This document shows, in pieces, positions 48,001 to 60,331 of a DNA stretch of 64,000 nucleotides; positions within the stretch are counted from its first letter, which is position 1, and the number at the start of each line of letters is the position of its first letter. Source of the stretch: Ciona savignyi (lineage: Eukaryota; Chordata; Ascidiacea; Phlebobranchia; Cionidae); contig CH003204.1 of assembly GCA_000149265.1 (NCBI GenBank), forward strand, positions 536,966-600,965. The letters are read 5' to 3'. The translations under genes were made by a program, and so were the position numbers. Under the pieces are notes generated by a model. The model worked only from the letters and a program-made list of their open reading frames with translations, did not search any database and was not told the DNA's origin.

Positions 48001-51000
48001 AGCAGTTGAATTTACAACTAACTGACTGCGCGAAGCGGTTATGATTTATCGTCTATTAAGTTGTCAAGGAAAGCAATAATTGCAAATTCCTTTCTTCGCC
48101 TTGGTCTAGAACGTTGTCGCGTTATATAGCGGCCATAAATAAAATAAAGTTAGGTCATGCCAGGATAACACATGATTCGATGGCAGGAAAGTCGATTCGG
48201 ACTTTATAGCTCGAGCTAAAATCCAATAAAAGTTATCATAACTTTCTATTTCACCTGAATGCGTTTAACTGCTGGGTATATGGTAATAAAGGTTGATCAA
48301 ATAGGCAGAGTTACTTTGGAAATCTACGTCGTTTAACATTCCAAACCTGGAACAATTTGAATACTAAGTATTTACTGCCGTCGTGGGAAATACGGAAATT
48401 TCAGAGCTGTCTGGTTCGGTCGTGAGTTCCGGCAATGAAACGCGAATGTGCGACTTGGAGGCGTAATTGGCGGCATTTTCTTTGAGCAGTGCGCCACATA
48501 AAACAAGTCGCGCAGATCGCTATGGTACAGGGTACACTGCGGGCAGCTCGTAATTCGCCGGATCGATCGACTCGACTGACAAGAAATAAATTCGGGAAGC
48601 CGATTGTTTATCCGGCAGCGATTTACACCCGTGAGATCAAACGGCGTCGCAATCAAGCCGGCTACAAAGGCGGAAACGCTCGCCGAATTTATGGACCCCG
48701 AACTGACTCACGCGAACACACGCAGCGCAAAATGTTATTTGCCGAAAGACTGTTACATGTTCTCTATGGTTCAGGTCGCTGCCTTAATGCGCTACTGTTG
48801 CACCAATTACTAGGGCTTGATGCGTTTTTGCTTTATTCAAATCACGACTGTTGAAAATACATATGAAAAGTGTCAAAGTTTGTATAATAAATACAAGTCT
48901 TAATAGTAAAAAAGCCATTAGAAAACTGCACTAAACTACATAAATTAATTGCGTGGAAATCACAAGCATGTAAACCAGAACAGCACCGAGCGTTAATGAC
49001 TTTACCCCAAGAGATAATAAAAACACGAGTGTAAAAGAGAGATTTAATAATAACAAACATAAAAGTGCCAAAATCACCTAAATGTGATATAAAAGTAAAC
49101 AAATAATTAGGCATAAAGAGGGTGTTTCAAAAATTACAAGGTTTGTGATAAAGGGGATAGAAAAGTGCGCGGAAAACCAGCCCTCAAGCACGCTACAAGA
49201 GCTTGCTTTTTTTTTCGATTAAGCTCCCAAAATTGTCGAAACAAAATCAATCAAAAAGGATTTTAAACAACGCGTAGCTATTATTACCTGTCTCCCAAGT
49301 CAAACCATAACAACATTAAAACATCTAAATAACAACACTACCTAGACATATAAACATCAAAATCGGTGACGTAATTGACCGAACATGCTGCATGGTTAGT
49401 GCATTTATTTGGTGTGCAAATAAATAGGAGAAACCGGTATAAGGGAGATCTTATACCCAAGTCTCGCTAATGCTCATTTGGGCTGTCAATCAACTAAGGA
49501 ATCATATTGAGTAGTTTACCCGACATTCCCCCTCAAACACTTTAAATTTAGCTTCTTTATCTAGAGAAAACCTAAAAGAAAAAAGGAAGTATGGAAGGGG
49601 AAAAACTGTACACTAAAATATAGCGTAATATATTACGGTTATTGTAAGGTCTGAAGTTTTAGATAAGGCTATTTTTGGGTTGAGATTAGTATTTAGGGCA
49701 GGGTTAGATTTAGTTTCCATAGTTTTAGTGAGCAGTTTTCCTGTTCCCACCTTCCCTCTTTTCCTGCTTTTAGGTTTTCCCAAATCATAACCGTGCCTAA
49801 AGCTTGCAATAACTACAATTATTTGTAACCGCATTTTTAGTTCATCCGAAAATTTTCCACAAACACTCCAAATTTATTACAGTTTTGCTGATAACTTGCG
49901 ATAACCGTATTTTACATGTTGATCAACTCTATTCGGTTGCTTGCAAATCCGGTCCGTGTCACTAATCCCCCCGAAGATTATGTTTATTATTAAGCTTATA
50001 CGTTGCCGAAACAAGAAGGCGGGTAAAGTATGACTGGGACAATGTATCGTTGCACAATGTGTTTCTATTCATTAGCAACTTTGTTTTCCGTCATTTTTGA
50101 CCAGGTATATTATCAGGTTATCTTGTCGTTAATCTGGAAAATGAATTGAAATCATTATGCACTGTGTGAACGTTGTGACGTCAGGTTGTTTGGCTGGTGG
50201 TAAGGAAAAAGTGACGTCATTGGCCAGATTTTATTCGGCTATATCATTCAGAAATGCACTTTTAAAATGGGTTTTAAGTTAGTAGATTAATAACAATGGC
50301 AATGTCTTCGACGTAGGCTATACAACAAACTGCACTTGTTCCGATAACTCGAATGTGGGTAGACGGTAATCTATCTATTGGTCCAAAACCAGCCGCTTGC
50401 TGCATTATTGTGTCCAAAGATCGCATATCGTCACAAACCGGCATATAAATGTTTTTTTTAAACGTAAGCGTCCTATAGGCATATAAAAAACTTAATACAT
50501 TATTTACAGTAACCCGTTGCTGTGGGCGCTATGTAATCTAACTATTACCTGAATGAAATTTTTAATTCGTTTTTCTTTTCACGGGGATTAAACACAAGCA
50601 CATAACCAATCGTAAAATTATAGAAAAAGTTGTCATTTGCTGCAGATATTTTCCTAACAAAAAGTTCAAGTTCATCTCTTGGTCGCTCATATATGATACA
50701 CTTATTTTCTCCATAATTTATTGGAGCATTGTCAATACTGAATCCCGTTTACCAGGCTGTTGACTGTAAGCCCCATGAGCGAAAGGTACGAGAACACGAG
50801 CGACCAAGGTGCGAAATTGTATTGTGACTCGCTCCGCTACCTGAAACCTCACCAGTACCAGCGATGTCTGCGCCAGCCTGCACTTATGGCGAAGATCAGC
50901 GACGGAGTGAAATCCGGTATCCGAGAATGCCAGTACCAGTTTAGGTTTGTTAGTGATTTTAATGCTCTTCTAATACTTTCATCACATTATAATTCAAGAT

Positions 51001-54000
51001 GAAAAATCGAATTTATGCTTGACCAAAACATTTCTGCTGTTTTGCAGTGGACAAGTGCAAAACATTATCTTTATTATCTGATAAATATGTTTCAAGGATT
51101 GGCCTATCAGTACGGAACCACTTATTGACTAGTTCTTTATCACCTTGGCCCGCTTTTGTATGTTGTTATTATATAAGTCTGCAGCGTTAACCACTCGGCC
51201 AGCACACAAGTAACTGACGAATATTAGGTGTAGTTGAATCTATACTTATGATGGCCATGAAACCTATATTTTTCGTTATTAATCCCCTACATAATTACTA
51301 TAATGTCGAGTGATATCCAAATGCAATGTTGTTACCATTGGTCTACCTTATCGATGCATTATACCAAATATTTAAACTATATTTGGCGTTGAAGTAATTA
51401 AAAAAAAGGGTTTGGATACTTACTATATCTGTAGGGTGTAACGATCATTGGGTTTTAACCTACAATCATAAATATGCTTTTACTACCGGCCCAAGTTTCG
51501 AACCCAGTATGGGCTGTAACTAAGACCGCTTTAAAATAGAAATCGGTATATATGGATCAATCGCGTTAATCGTTTGATCACACCACTATACAATATCTGA
51601 AAAATCTATAATGTTTACAGAAACAGCAAGTGGAACTGCTCTATCTACCCAGGCCCACCAAGGAAACACGCCTTTGAACCCATTCTAAAAGCACGTATGT
51701 ATGTTTTTTTTGCGTTTGTCATATGAACGCGAAGAGAATGATGTTTCGTCGAATACAATATAGCAATATGCTATTTTAGTACACTACATACTGATATGTT
51801 TAATAATTAATTAAGAAAACTTGAAGTATTAAAATTTGGAGTAAAACTGAAACTATAAATGCAAAACGTTTAAATTTAACTTTTCTATATTAATGATATA
51901 AAATACCAATTTTAAGTTGTGGGTTTATGTTTTGGGACTTACCAACCCAGTCTAATCGTTTATCGCATTCGCTGAACGCTAAAAACCGCCGCACAAAACC
52001 AAAACACCAACTCGCTTCATACTAGGAAAAAGGTTGTCCGCTAAGACACATTTAATGAGCATGGGAGAAACTCGTGTTTTCGCTTTGCGTGTTCAACTAG
52101 ATATTGACTTATTAACATAGCTGTGTACCAGGCGTCCGTGGTAGGGATGCTAACTCAACTTGATTAATGGGAAAATTGCATCCACAAGGAACTTTAATTA
52201 TTCAGGAATGTCAACACCGGACACATATCTAGGCCATGGGCATAAACTGTGTAACAGATTTAGTTTTCCTAAAGCATTTAACAACATTCAGATGCATGAT
52301 AAAGGCCCTTCAGTTGTCAAAAAAAAACGGTAAACCAGTGCTTTTCAACCATGTGTATTGTACCCAACGGTGTACATAATTTTTAAATGGTTTACCACTA
52401 TAATAGTGTGTACCAGGGTGTCTATAACAAACCATAGCCCAATAAAGTAAATTTATTTTCATACCAGGTGTCACTGTATCATTATAAATTGGCATAACTA
52501 TGATTTTGACCTGATTATGCCACAGTAATTTTACTGTGAAGAAAGCCTCTCTATACACGAGTGACCACACAAACATTTTAAGCTTATTGTAGCTGCAAGC
52601 GTGTTGTATTGTTAAGACCGCGGTGTAAAAAGTAAAACTTGAAACTATGTATAATTTTAAAAAAGGTTTACCATCACTGCCTTAAACACCTGATTCGAGA
52701 TAAAGTTTTCTGGTCCAAGTATAATTGAGGAAATGTTTCGTTGCACAATGTGTTTCCATTCTGGTCAGATGATAAGTTCCTGAAGGCCGTAAGTTTTTGT
52801 TGTTGACCGAATTATTTGCGCTTTAACCACCCCATCTTTAAACACTCGATCTGATATGTGTGGGGCTTCTGTGACGCAAGCTTGTTTTGGCATTAGAGTT
52901 CCTATGTTTACAAACCGCCGCTAAAGCTCACAAGTTCGCTTCCTGCACTTGAACAGCTCAGCTGCGCCCAAGTGTTGGCGTGTGTTTATGAGTCCCGAGC
53001 TCGTTACAGTATCGCGTTTCTTACTAATCCTTGAGCGTGAGGGCCTGCCAAAGAGGCTGAGAAACTTAACACCATAAGCATTAACAAAATACGCATACAC
53101 GTGACCGGTTGTATTCAAAAATATCCGAATCGAAATCGATAAAATTGACTTTCGGATTGAGTTGCGGAATAAAGTTGCTACGGAGATCCACTCTCGGACA
53201 TAACGGCGCTAGACTTTCTCACGAAATCGCCCAATTTGCATTGGCTTAAAGCCCAAAGTTCACTTTGCTTAGTTTCGAGCGCAACCCCTAAAGTTCGAGA
53301 CCAAAATTAAAAGGCGTTTCCTAATTTGGGGCAGCGAGTTGACATAAGCGATACTACGGTAATTCGGCGTCGCCCGCCGGCAGGGCATATGCAGGTTGGC
53401 AAGCAGTAGAGAAACAACGCCTTTAATTGCTTACGATTGCTTACTACTATAGCGCTGCATGGCTGAACGGTTTCATTAGAATCCGAAGAAGGATACTTTG
53501 AAGTGGTAAACCGGACGCCAAGAGAAAAGCTCGGTTTTTACACCAAATAAAAATTTGAAAGTCGCCGCAACGGCCACACCGGGCGACGATATATGAAAAC
53601 TTCGATGCGCATCTTTTGTGATGTGATGGGTCACAGAGTTATACTCCGAGTCACTAGAGCTATCCGAAAACAATTCTTTGAATCGAACCGAAACGCCTAC
53701 GTTTTTTTATAACCGAGCTAAGTTTCGAATTTGGACCGTTTTTGAGTTGTAGTCGGTATATGTATCGGTCACATTAACCATTTGGCCACACAACCGTATT
53801 TTTTTAGCGACCCAAGTTTCTAACCCATGATGGGCTCGTCACCAGGACCGTTTTTTTTTGTATAAGAGTCGGTATATGTATCGGTCGCGTTAACGGCCAC
53901 ATGACCGTATTAATACAGCCATATTTCGCGTTTGCTCTGCTGCTACTAGTGATTATGTAAAAACGTTCTAACTTTGTCTCAAAGTAACCGGCATTAAATA

Positions 54001-57000
54001 CTTCAATATTCCAAATAGCCTCCCTTATCCAACCCTTGCCCTCCCATTTTTAGCAGCATTGTTTCGTCACACGGAAGCTTGTGATTTCACAATGGGACCT
54101 CACAATTGACGCCGCGTTTGCTCACGCCTGGTCGCGGGAGCGTCGTCGCGTACGGCCTTACGTAAATAACTTGCGTCACTGTGCTCAATGACTTCCAGGC
54201 GAGAAAGACAAAAGCCCACATCATCAATCTATATAGAATAACCATTGATTTGGCATTTGTAACCCGAAATAGACCTCGTTATATAGACTTTGTTATTCTC
54301 TTAGTAATACGGAATTGCCCCAAACATAAAGGTTAACGCTGATGATTTTTTTCCAAAAATAACCCTTGCCGGTGTTTAATCAATTCCTTTGCTCCAGAAT
54401 TCGGCCATAACGTATCAAATAAACATCACGCACGCCCAATGGCTCGAATGCAAAATGCTGCTCTTTCGATTTCTCTCAAAGTCAATTCGTTTCGTGTCAT
54501 TCTTCACTTTTATTTGGTGTTCATGTCAGCGCCTTTATCTTGCTACGGTGGTGGCCGTAACAATACAACCCTGTGACCACATGAAAGGAAAGCGGCGGCA
54601 CGAGCAAATAGTTCCGCTGTCAGGCCGCGACACGGGATCGGGGGGGCCACCTAACATCGGCGGGAATTGAGCAATCAATCACCGCCGGACCTCATCGCTC
54701 GGCCGATCTCGTTTTCTTTGTGGCACCCTGCCAAATTGCGTCCGGTCCAAGCTTTTAATAAGCGATTATAACCCTTACATGGGAGTTCAATGTAAACAGT
54801 ATAAAAATGGGTTCCCGGGGAATCACTATTTCTAACTTCGCCCTAACCGCAAATATCTTGCTATTCAACATATATTGTAGCGTATGCAGTCAACTTGTCC
54901 TTCAGTTGCATATATTATTATTATACAAGATTTTTGTCGGACGTGTCAATGTAACGTGCTTGGGGGCTCGTTTGCCGTGTACTGTTTTATAAACTTTTAT
55001 ACAAGTTTTGTGTTGTCTTGAACCGTCGTTTTATTGAAGCAAGGGCCCGTTAATACAGCGTCCTATCAACCACTTATAGAAAATCTGTAACATTATCACA
55101 GGGTAACAAATGAACGACACATTATTAACTAAATCTGTGTCATTTTGCTTTAAAAACTTGGGATAATGTAAGGTTAAATTGCACCCAGACAAAAACGGAC
55201 AACAAAATCATTAGCAAAACAAACTGGTCAGTTCGGGGCAGTGGTAGAAAGACGTTCGATTGTCAACAAAAGTACTTTGATATGCCTCCTTTGAAACCAC
55301 AGCTATCGTTTGCCTAATCTGAAACCTTAACTGGCGGCGGGGTTAGAGGGCAAAGAGATGGATTACAGCGCGGACAGACGGGTATTTCAAAAAAATCCGA
55401 CAGTGAATATCAGGGTAATGTCCGAAAACATTATACCTAAACTTGGATATACTAGGAAGGGTAGAAAGTGAAACGCGAAGTATTAAAATACGCAAATAAT
55501 TGTTCAGTTCTACCAGTTCTACGAATTAGTGAGGACGCATACAGCAGTTTTGGCACGAACGTTGTAGATATCGTTTTAAAACTGGCAACACTGCTGTAAG
55601 TTCAAGCAGCCCCGTTATACTGCGGAGCAGGTGCGAATAGCCGAGGAAGGGAACAAAGGTTAACTCCCCTCCTACCCTGCGGTCGAATATGGGGTGTGAT
55701 CGCTACCCACGGGGGAGAGAAAATTCCCCATTCGTATCCAGTTACCCTAAGAAGCTTAACGACTTATCTCTACCACTTTCAGTGCGCCGGAATCTTGAGT
55801 TGGCGTTTTGGGCCCCCTCTCCTCTACTGCCCCCAAATAAAGAGAGCAATGTCCGCCATTTTATTCCCGATTCGTTGTAATCTCGTTTTTCGTCCAACTT
55901 TGTTTTTCAAAACGATTTAAGTTCCGAACCCATATTGGACCCATAACGAGGATCGTTTTGTATTGGAATCGGTATATGTATCGGTCGCGTTAACTATTTG
56001 GCCACACGACCGTACGATTTTTCGTCCCATTCAGAGAAAAATTTTCTTTTGTGCGACCAGCCTTCCGATTTACACAGCGGTTCTACCGTCGTTGCACAAA
56101 AATAAATATTTAATTAGTAATAATAGGAAATAAATGAGTTTTTCGTCGCCGCCGTTTTTCGCTGATTAACTACTTTATGGGCGCCCAAAAATACAGTTGG
56201 ACGCGATCGATACTCAGATAATCTGCGACCCCAAAACTATTGGATTTCACCCGTGTAATGACTTACGCCGATCGGCATTCTAGTTCCCAGTGCTGGGACC
56301 TTACAGCATTGGCCTGCTGTAGTATTGGTCAATTCCACACCTGGTATTTGATTCGTTCAGTTTGGAATGCGGTAAACATCTTAATAGGTTAAGTTCGTGT
56401 TTGTCATGCACTTATCAATTGCATCCGGATAAAAACCGCAAACAGAACGAGCTGACGTACAGTTTTTTACCTGCCCTCACAGATTAATGATCTTGGCTTG
56501 GAATTGCCTGGTATCTTCTCAACCAGAAATCCGTTAACACCCATATAAAATAAATAGCGTAACCCCTTTGTAAGTAATCTTAATGGTTCGTTTTGACCAG
56601 GTGGAAGAGAAAAGGCGTTCGTGTACGCCATCTTGTCGGCTGCGGTGTCATACGAAATAACACGAGCTTGCAGCAATGAAGCACTTCCGACCGAATGTGG
56701 CTGCGCTAAGATAAATATGCATCGGGTAAGTGGAATTACATTTTGATTGTCCTGATTTTTGTATAATTTAGAAGAAACTTTATTTTAGGCAATTTATAGA
56801 GTCTTACGTATGTTTTACATTACACCCAAAATTAAATGCATACCTATACGTATCAAAAGATTACAATTTCGACTGGTTTTAGGAAATATATTATTAAAGA
56901 TGTTTACGATTGACTTAGCAAAAAAAACATAAAGCTAATATAATAAATTTGATCTTAATGAGACGTTTCGGAAACGGATAAGCACTTTTCAGAAACGTCT

Positions 57001-58331
57001 CTTTTTTGCTTAAATTTTAAATAAATTCATCAGATGGATTTTTTTGCTGGACTTTTTGAACATTCTTCCCATGTTCAAATTTATGTCTTTTTTTACTGAA
57101 AGTTTCAAACTTTGAATTTTCCCGCCATTCAGCAGCGTTTCCTGTGGGGAGGATGTTCCGATGACGTCAAATTCGGTGACGAAGTTTCGAGATCATTCCT
57201 GGACGGCGATCTCGACTCACCGAAGTCGATGAAAAAGAAGCTGCGGCAACATAACAGCGAAGCTGGAAGATCGGTGAGTTTAATGGTTGAATTTATTGAG
57301 TTTGAATTTGTGAGTTACTTTTCGGGGACTATATTTATTAAGTTTGAATTTGTGAGTTAATTTTCGGGGACTATATTTATTGAGTTTAATTTAGTGTGTT
57401 ACTCTTCAAGCTACTATATTTATTGAGTTTAAATGTGTGTGTTACTTCTCGGGTACTATATTTATTGAGTTTAAATTTGTGTGTTAATTTTTCGGGATAT
57501 TTTATGAGTTTGAATGTATATTGAGTCTACAGAAACCCGATAATTTTAAGAGGGTACATGCAATCATATTGCAGCCGAATTGTTAACACGACCGATTCAT
57601 ATATAAAAAACGGTTTTAAACACCACCATGAATTCGTCACTTAAACGTTCGTTTTGCAAGATTTAGTATTTTTTGAACCAACCACCACTGCAACTTTCAC
57701 TAATTTTATACATTGTGTGATGTCGTCCATGCGTCATCCTTTGCCGTTTAGACTTGTATGTTTAACACAGCTCATTTGAAACGACGGTGTTTTGTCTGGT
57801 CGGCTCTGTTGCGCCGTCTTGCGGCCAAGTATTATCTTCAACTGACTGACGGACTGGTATTTTTAGGTTGTTACGAATAATATGAGAAGGATCTGCAAAT
57901 GCCACGGCATAACTGCGTCATGTGCTCAAACTGTTTGCTGGAGATCAATGCCGACTTTAAGATACATCAGCGACACCATAAAGCAACGTTACGACGGCGC
58001 CGTACAGGCCAAAAGAATTCGAAAAGGTGGCTTGAAGGCGAAAAACAAAAGACACAACAACCCAACGCCGCAAGACCTTGTTTACGCAAAACCAAGTCAA
58101 ACCGACTTTTGTGAGGAGAACCTAAAACGCGGGTCCTTCGGCACAAGAGGGCGCGTGTGCAACGACTCCAATATAGCAGCAACCGATCACTGCGCGCTAA
58201 TGTGCTGTGATAGAGGGTACAGAACGGAAACGTTTATGCGACCATACGGATGCAATTGCGTTTTTAAATGGTGCTGTCAGGTTAAGTGTGAAGAATGCCG
58301 TAAACGGGTCACACAATCGTACTGTTTATAA
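44624..58331 (+). CDS. Wnt family secreted signalling ligand, 6 exons
   Basis: Exons 44624-44712, 50756-50944, 51621-51694, 56601-56725, 57133-57273 and 57867-58331; 1083 bases, 360 residues, normal for a Wnt. All junctions are GT-AG and in phase. Exon 1 is a signal peptide (FLAAYFLWSWSALLASAAWW). Then come YCDSLRYLKPHQYQRCLRQP, GIRECQYQF, KWNCS, AFVYAILSAAVSYEITRACS, WGGCSDDVKFGD and HNSEAGRS. The last exon carries CKCHGITASC, QDLVY, GTRGRVCN, CALMCCDRGY and GCNCVFKWCCQVKC. The usual CHGxSGSC reads CHGITASC, so the acylated Ser is Thr. Local similarity (FVYAI..A...ITRACS) hints at Wnt2, but the subfamily is not settled. Poly(A) signal at 58608-58613. Confidence 0.94.
44971..45003. repeat. 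(TA)n microsatellite
   Basis: About 16 TA units in Wnt intron 1. Confidence 0.95.
46630..46735 (+). repeat. SINE family B copy
   Basis: GGTCGTGTGGCAGAATGGTT, then AACGCGACCAATACATACACC; the B box region is decayed (GGTTCGGAACTAAACTCGG). Confidence 0.7.
51480..51602 (-). repeat. SINE family B copy
   Basis: CAAGTTTCGAACCCAGTATG, then GAAATCGGTATATATGGATC and GCGTTAATCGTTTGATCACA, ending about 18 bases before Wnt exon 3. It may supply part of the intron 2 acceptor region. Confidence 0.65.
53717..53915 (-). repeat. Tandem pair of SINE family B copies
   Basis: Two reverse copies head to tail (53717-53805 and 53808-53915). Each has GTCGGTATATGTATCGGTC, followed by GTTAAC and GGCCACA. Confidence 0.7.
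55917..56015 (-). repeat. SINE family B copy
   Basis: AAGTTCCGAACCCATATTGG, then ATCGGTATATGTATCGGTC, GCGTTAACTATTTGGCCACA and CGACCGTAC. Confidence 0.75.
57274..57530. repeat. Minisatellite with repeated donor-like GTGAGT
   Basis: About five units of ~50 bases based on TATTTATTGAGTTTGAATTTG, then TGAGTTACTTTTCGGGGACT. It starts right at the donor of Wnt exon 5, and the first units contain GTGAGT, the same six bases as that donor. Confidence 0.8.
57562..57655 (+). repeat. Diverged SINE family B copy
   Basis: TTGCAGCCGAATTGTTAACA, then CGACCGATTCATATATAAAA. In Wnt intron 5. Confidence 0.5.
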
Positions 58332-58613
58332 CAAGGGGGTTATTGCACAACCGTACCAGAATCCTTGCGAAGCACTTCAGTGACGAAAGGCAACGGCCCG
58401 ACTTTGGCAGAATAGACGCTAGACATGGTGGTAGCATATGTTAATGGGAGAGGAACCTTGTTTTTCTGCTTATACGTAATCGTCGTATATTGCTTTAGAT
58501 GATTGTACCGTTGCCAACGTTTTTTAAGCCATTTGTTGTTTTACAGTTCCACTGCTTTTATGTGTTTGCTTATATATATATGCATTAACAGTATTTATGT
58601 CTGTAGAAATAAA

Positions 58614-60331
58614 GCTTGTGGTATTGTGACAAATGTTTTCTGTAGTTTTAGTAGAACCCATGAAATCACTTGCTTCAGGTGATGTACTCTAAGTGGTTTG
58701 CCTAGGAATACGACCGTTGAAACATCGACAGCTTCTGGGTTGCCAGGCCGTCAGCGCTCTTAGGGAGTAATCTACAAGGCCGGACTAAAAACTAGGTTTA
58801 AGCTACATCCAATCCATTTTTATCACCTTTTTATCGGACTCAGCAATCCGGCTTCATAGAAATCATAATCATTCACTTTCTAATTACGTCATTGACACAA
58901 GACCACACAAACGACAAAATGCTAATACTCAGATAGTACCCGTAACGTAAGGCCGCATTTGCACTAATAAAACAAACCTGGCTGTGAAACATGTAGCAAA
59001 GTTGGCCCTTTTTACCTACATTACAAAAATACTCGGAAAATAAAATAACCGTATTAATTTTCCTATTTAAAATAATCAAAATGTGGTTCCCTATGGAATC
59101 GAGAGGAACCGATAATGAACTATAAAAAGCAGTATTCCAATCAGACGAAACTTAAGATAACACCACTCTCTGCCGCTACCCCCCATTACATTAAGATGCG
59201 ACTGACTATAGCCTTCATCTAGATTTGGTTAAGTATGCTACAGTAGGCATTTTTGTGTTAATTGTAATTGGCAATACTCGAACTTTGTAATGCTTTAACG
59301 AGCACTGGAACGAGAATATGACGGGCTGATAAGTCTGTTTATATTAAATAACGTATTTAAAATAATTAAAACTAACACATGAATTAGCCTACTAAATACA
59401 CTTTAAAAACAAAACAATTAAACAAAAATTACAATAGAATATTCATGTTTATTCCTGCAATTCTTAAACGCAATCGGCGTAACCCACGGGCAATCGTCAG
59501 AAAAACCGTCGCGTCGCGTCTTCGTCCGGAGCTATTGCAGTGTGCGTTAATATGATTAAGACGTGTATCTTCAGTTCAAGTAGAACCCATCAATCCACTC
59601 GGTCCAGGCGACGTCTCTGAACACCCAACGAACCAAACCGTCTTAAGACGATTTTCGAATCTGCAGCCCTTCAACTGAAAGGCGACACACTGACCACCAA
59701 CTACGAAGCGATTCGGCCGTATAAAAAATTCGCTTAGAAAGCTACTCAATGCGGGATTCATATGCATTGACTTTAAAAATTACCTTTCTCTGGTGGTGGT
59801 AGCAGTTGGAGATACATGTTTTACTTCTGTAGAAGTTTACGATAATTGCGGTTGATATCCACTCGGTCACCCTACCACATTTGTCCGAAATTAGTTTTCC
59901 ATTTTACCAGATTAGTAATCAGCCCATTCATTTAAAACAACTTGCAAAAGTCTTATACCCGAAACTGTACTACTAGTAAAATGTTCTTTAACATTGGCCT
60001 TTATATGCATGAAGAATTTATTAAGACGTTTTATAATAAAATAAAAGACTCCCAGAAATATATTTTAACTGCCGGTACCTAAGTAGCTATGATCTTTTAA
60101 GTTTTTAAGTATATATATAAACTTGTTCGTGGATAACCACTGGGGACGATGAATAAATCAACTTTCGTAACGTTTTGTAGCAGAAGAGGCGTTGCAGCAT
60201 TTCTATGGTTGTAGAAGAATTTGTTTGTTTTGACGTTTTTCTGAGTAAAGTTTCGTGAAACTGAAAATTCAAGCATACCACTAGGAAATTATATTCGTGG
60301 GAAATAGAATTGTGCAGCGACTTCAGGAGCA
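58614..60331. other. Wnt-sorting nexin spacer
   Basis: 1.7 kb. It holds a worn reverse family A SINE near 58640-58800 and a clearer one at 59440-59722. No gene. The last few hundred bases before 60332 should contain the sorting nexin promoter, but no element is clear. Confidence 0.5.
59440..59722 (-). repeat. SINE family A copy
   Basis: Reverse copy with ATTCATGTTTATTCCTGC, then GGAGCTATTGCAGTGTG and a head near GAAAGGCGACACACTGACC; moderately diverged. Confidence 0.75.

Larger units (their letters stand above)
44713..50755. other. Wnt intron 1
   Basis: 6 kb. It contains a (TA)n run at 44971-45003, a GC-richer stretch at 45.6-46.4 kb, a family B SINE at 46630-46735, and worn family A fragments near 50318-50380 and 50505-50600. 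Open frames at 45642, 46196 and 48489 match nothing I know. GACGTCA motifs occur near 47569, 50177 and 50212. Enhancers are plausible here but not shown. Confidence 0.5.
51695..56600. other. Wnt intron 3
   Basis: 4.9 kb of mostly unique sequence. It contains a tandem pair of family B SINEs (53717-53915) and a third at 55917-56015. No supported gene. The GC-richer patches at 52.9-53.7 kb and 54.1-54.7 kb are candidates for conserved regulatory sequence. Confidence 0.5.

Noticed and set aside
48489..48854. 121-residue basic frame in Wnt intron 1
   Set aside because: No recognisable domain, and overlapping frames on both strands are equally open. Treated as intronic noise.
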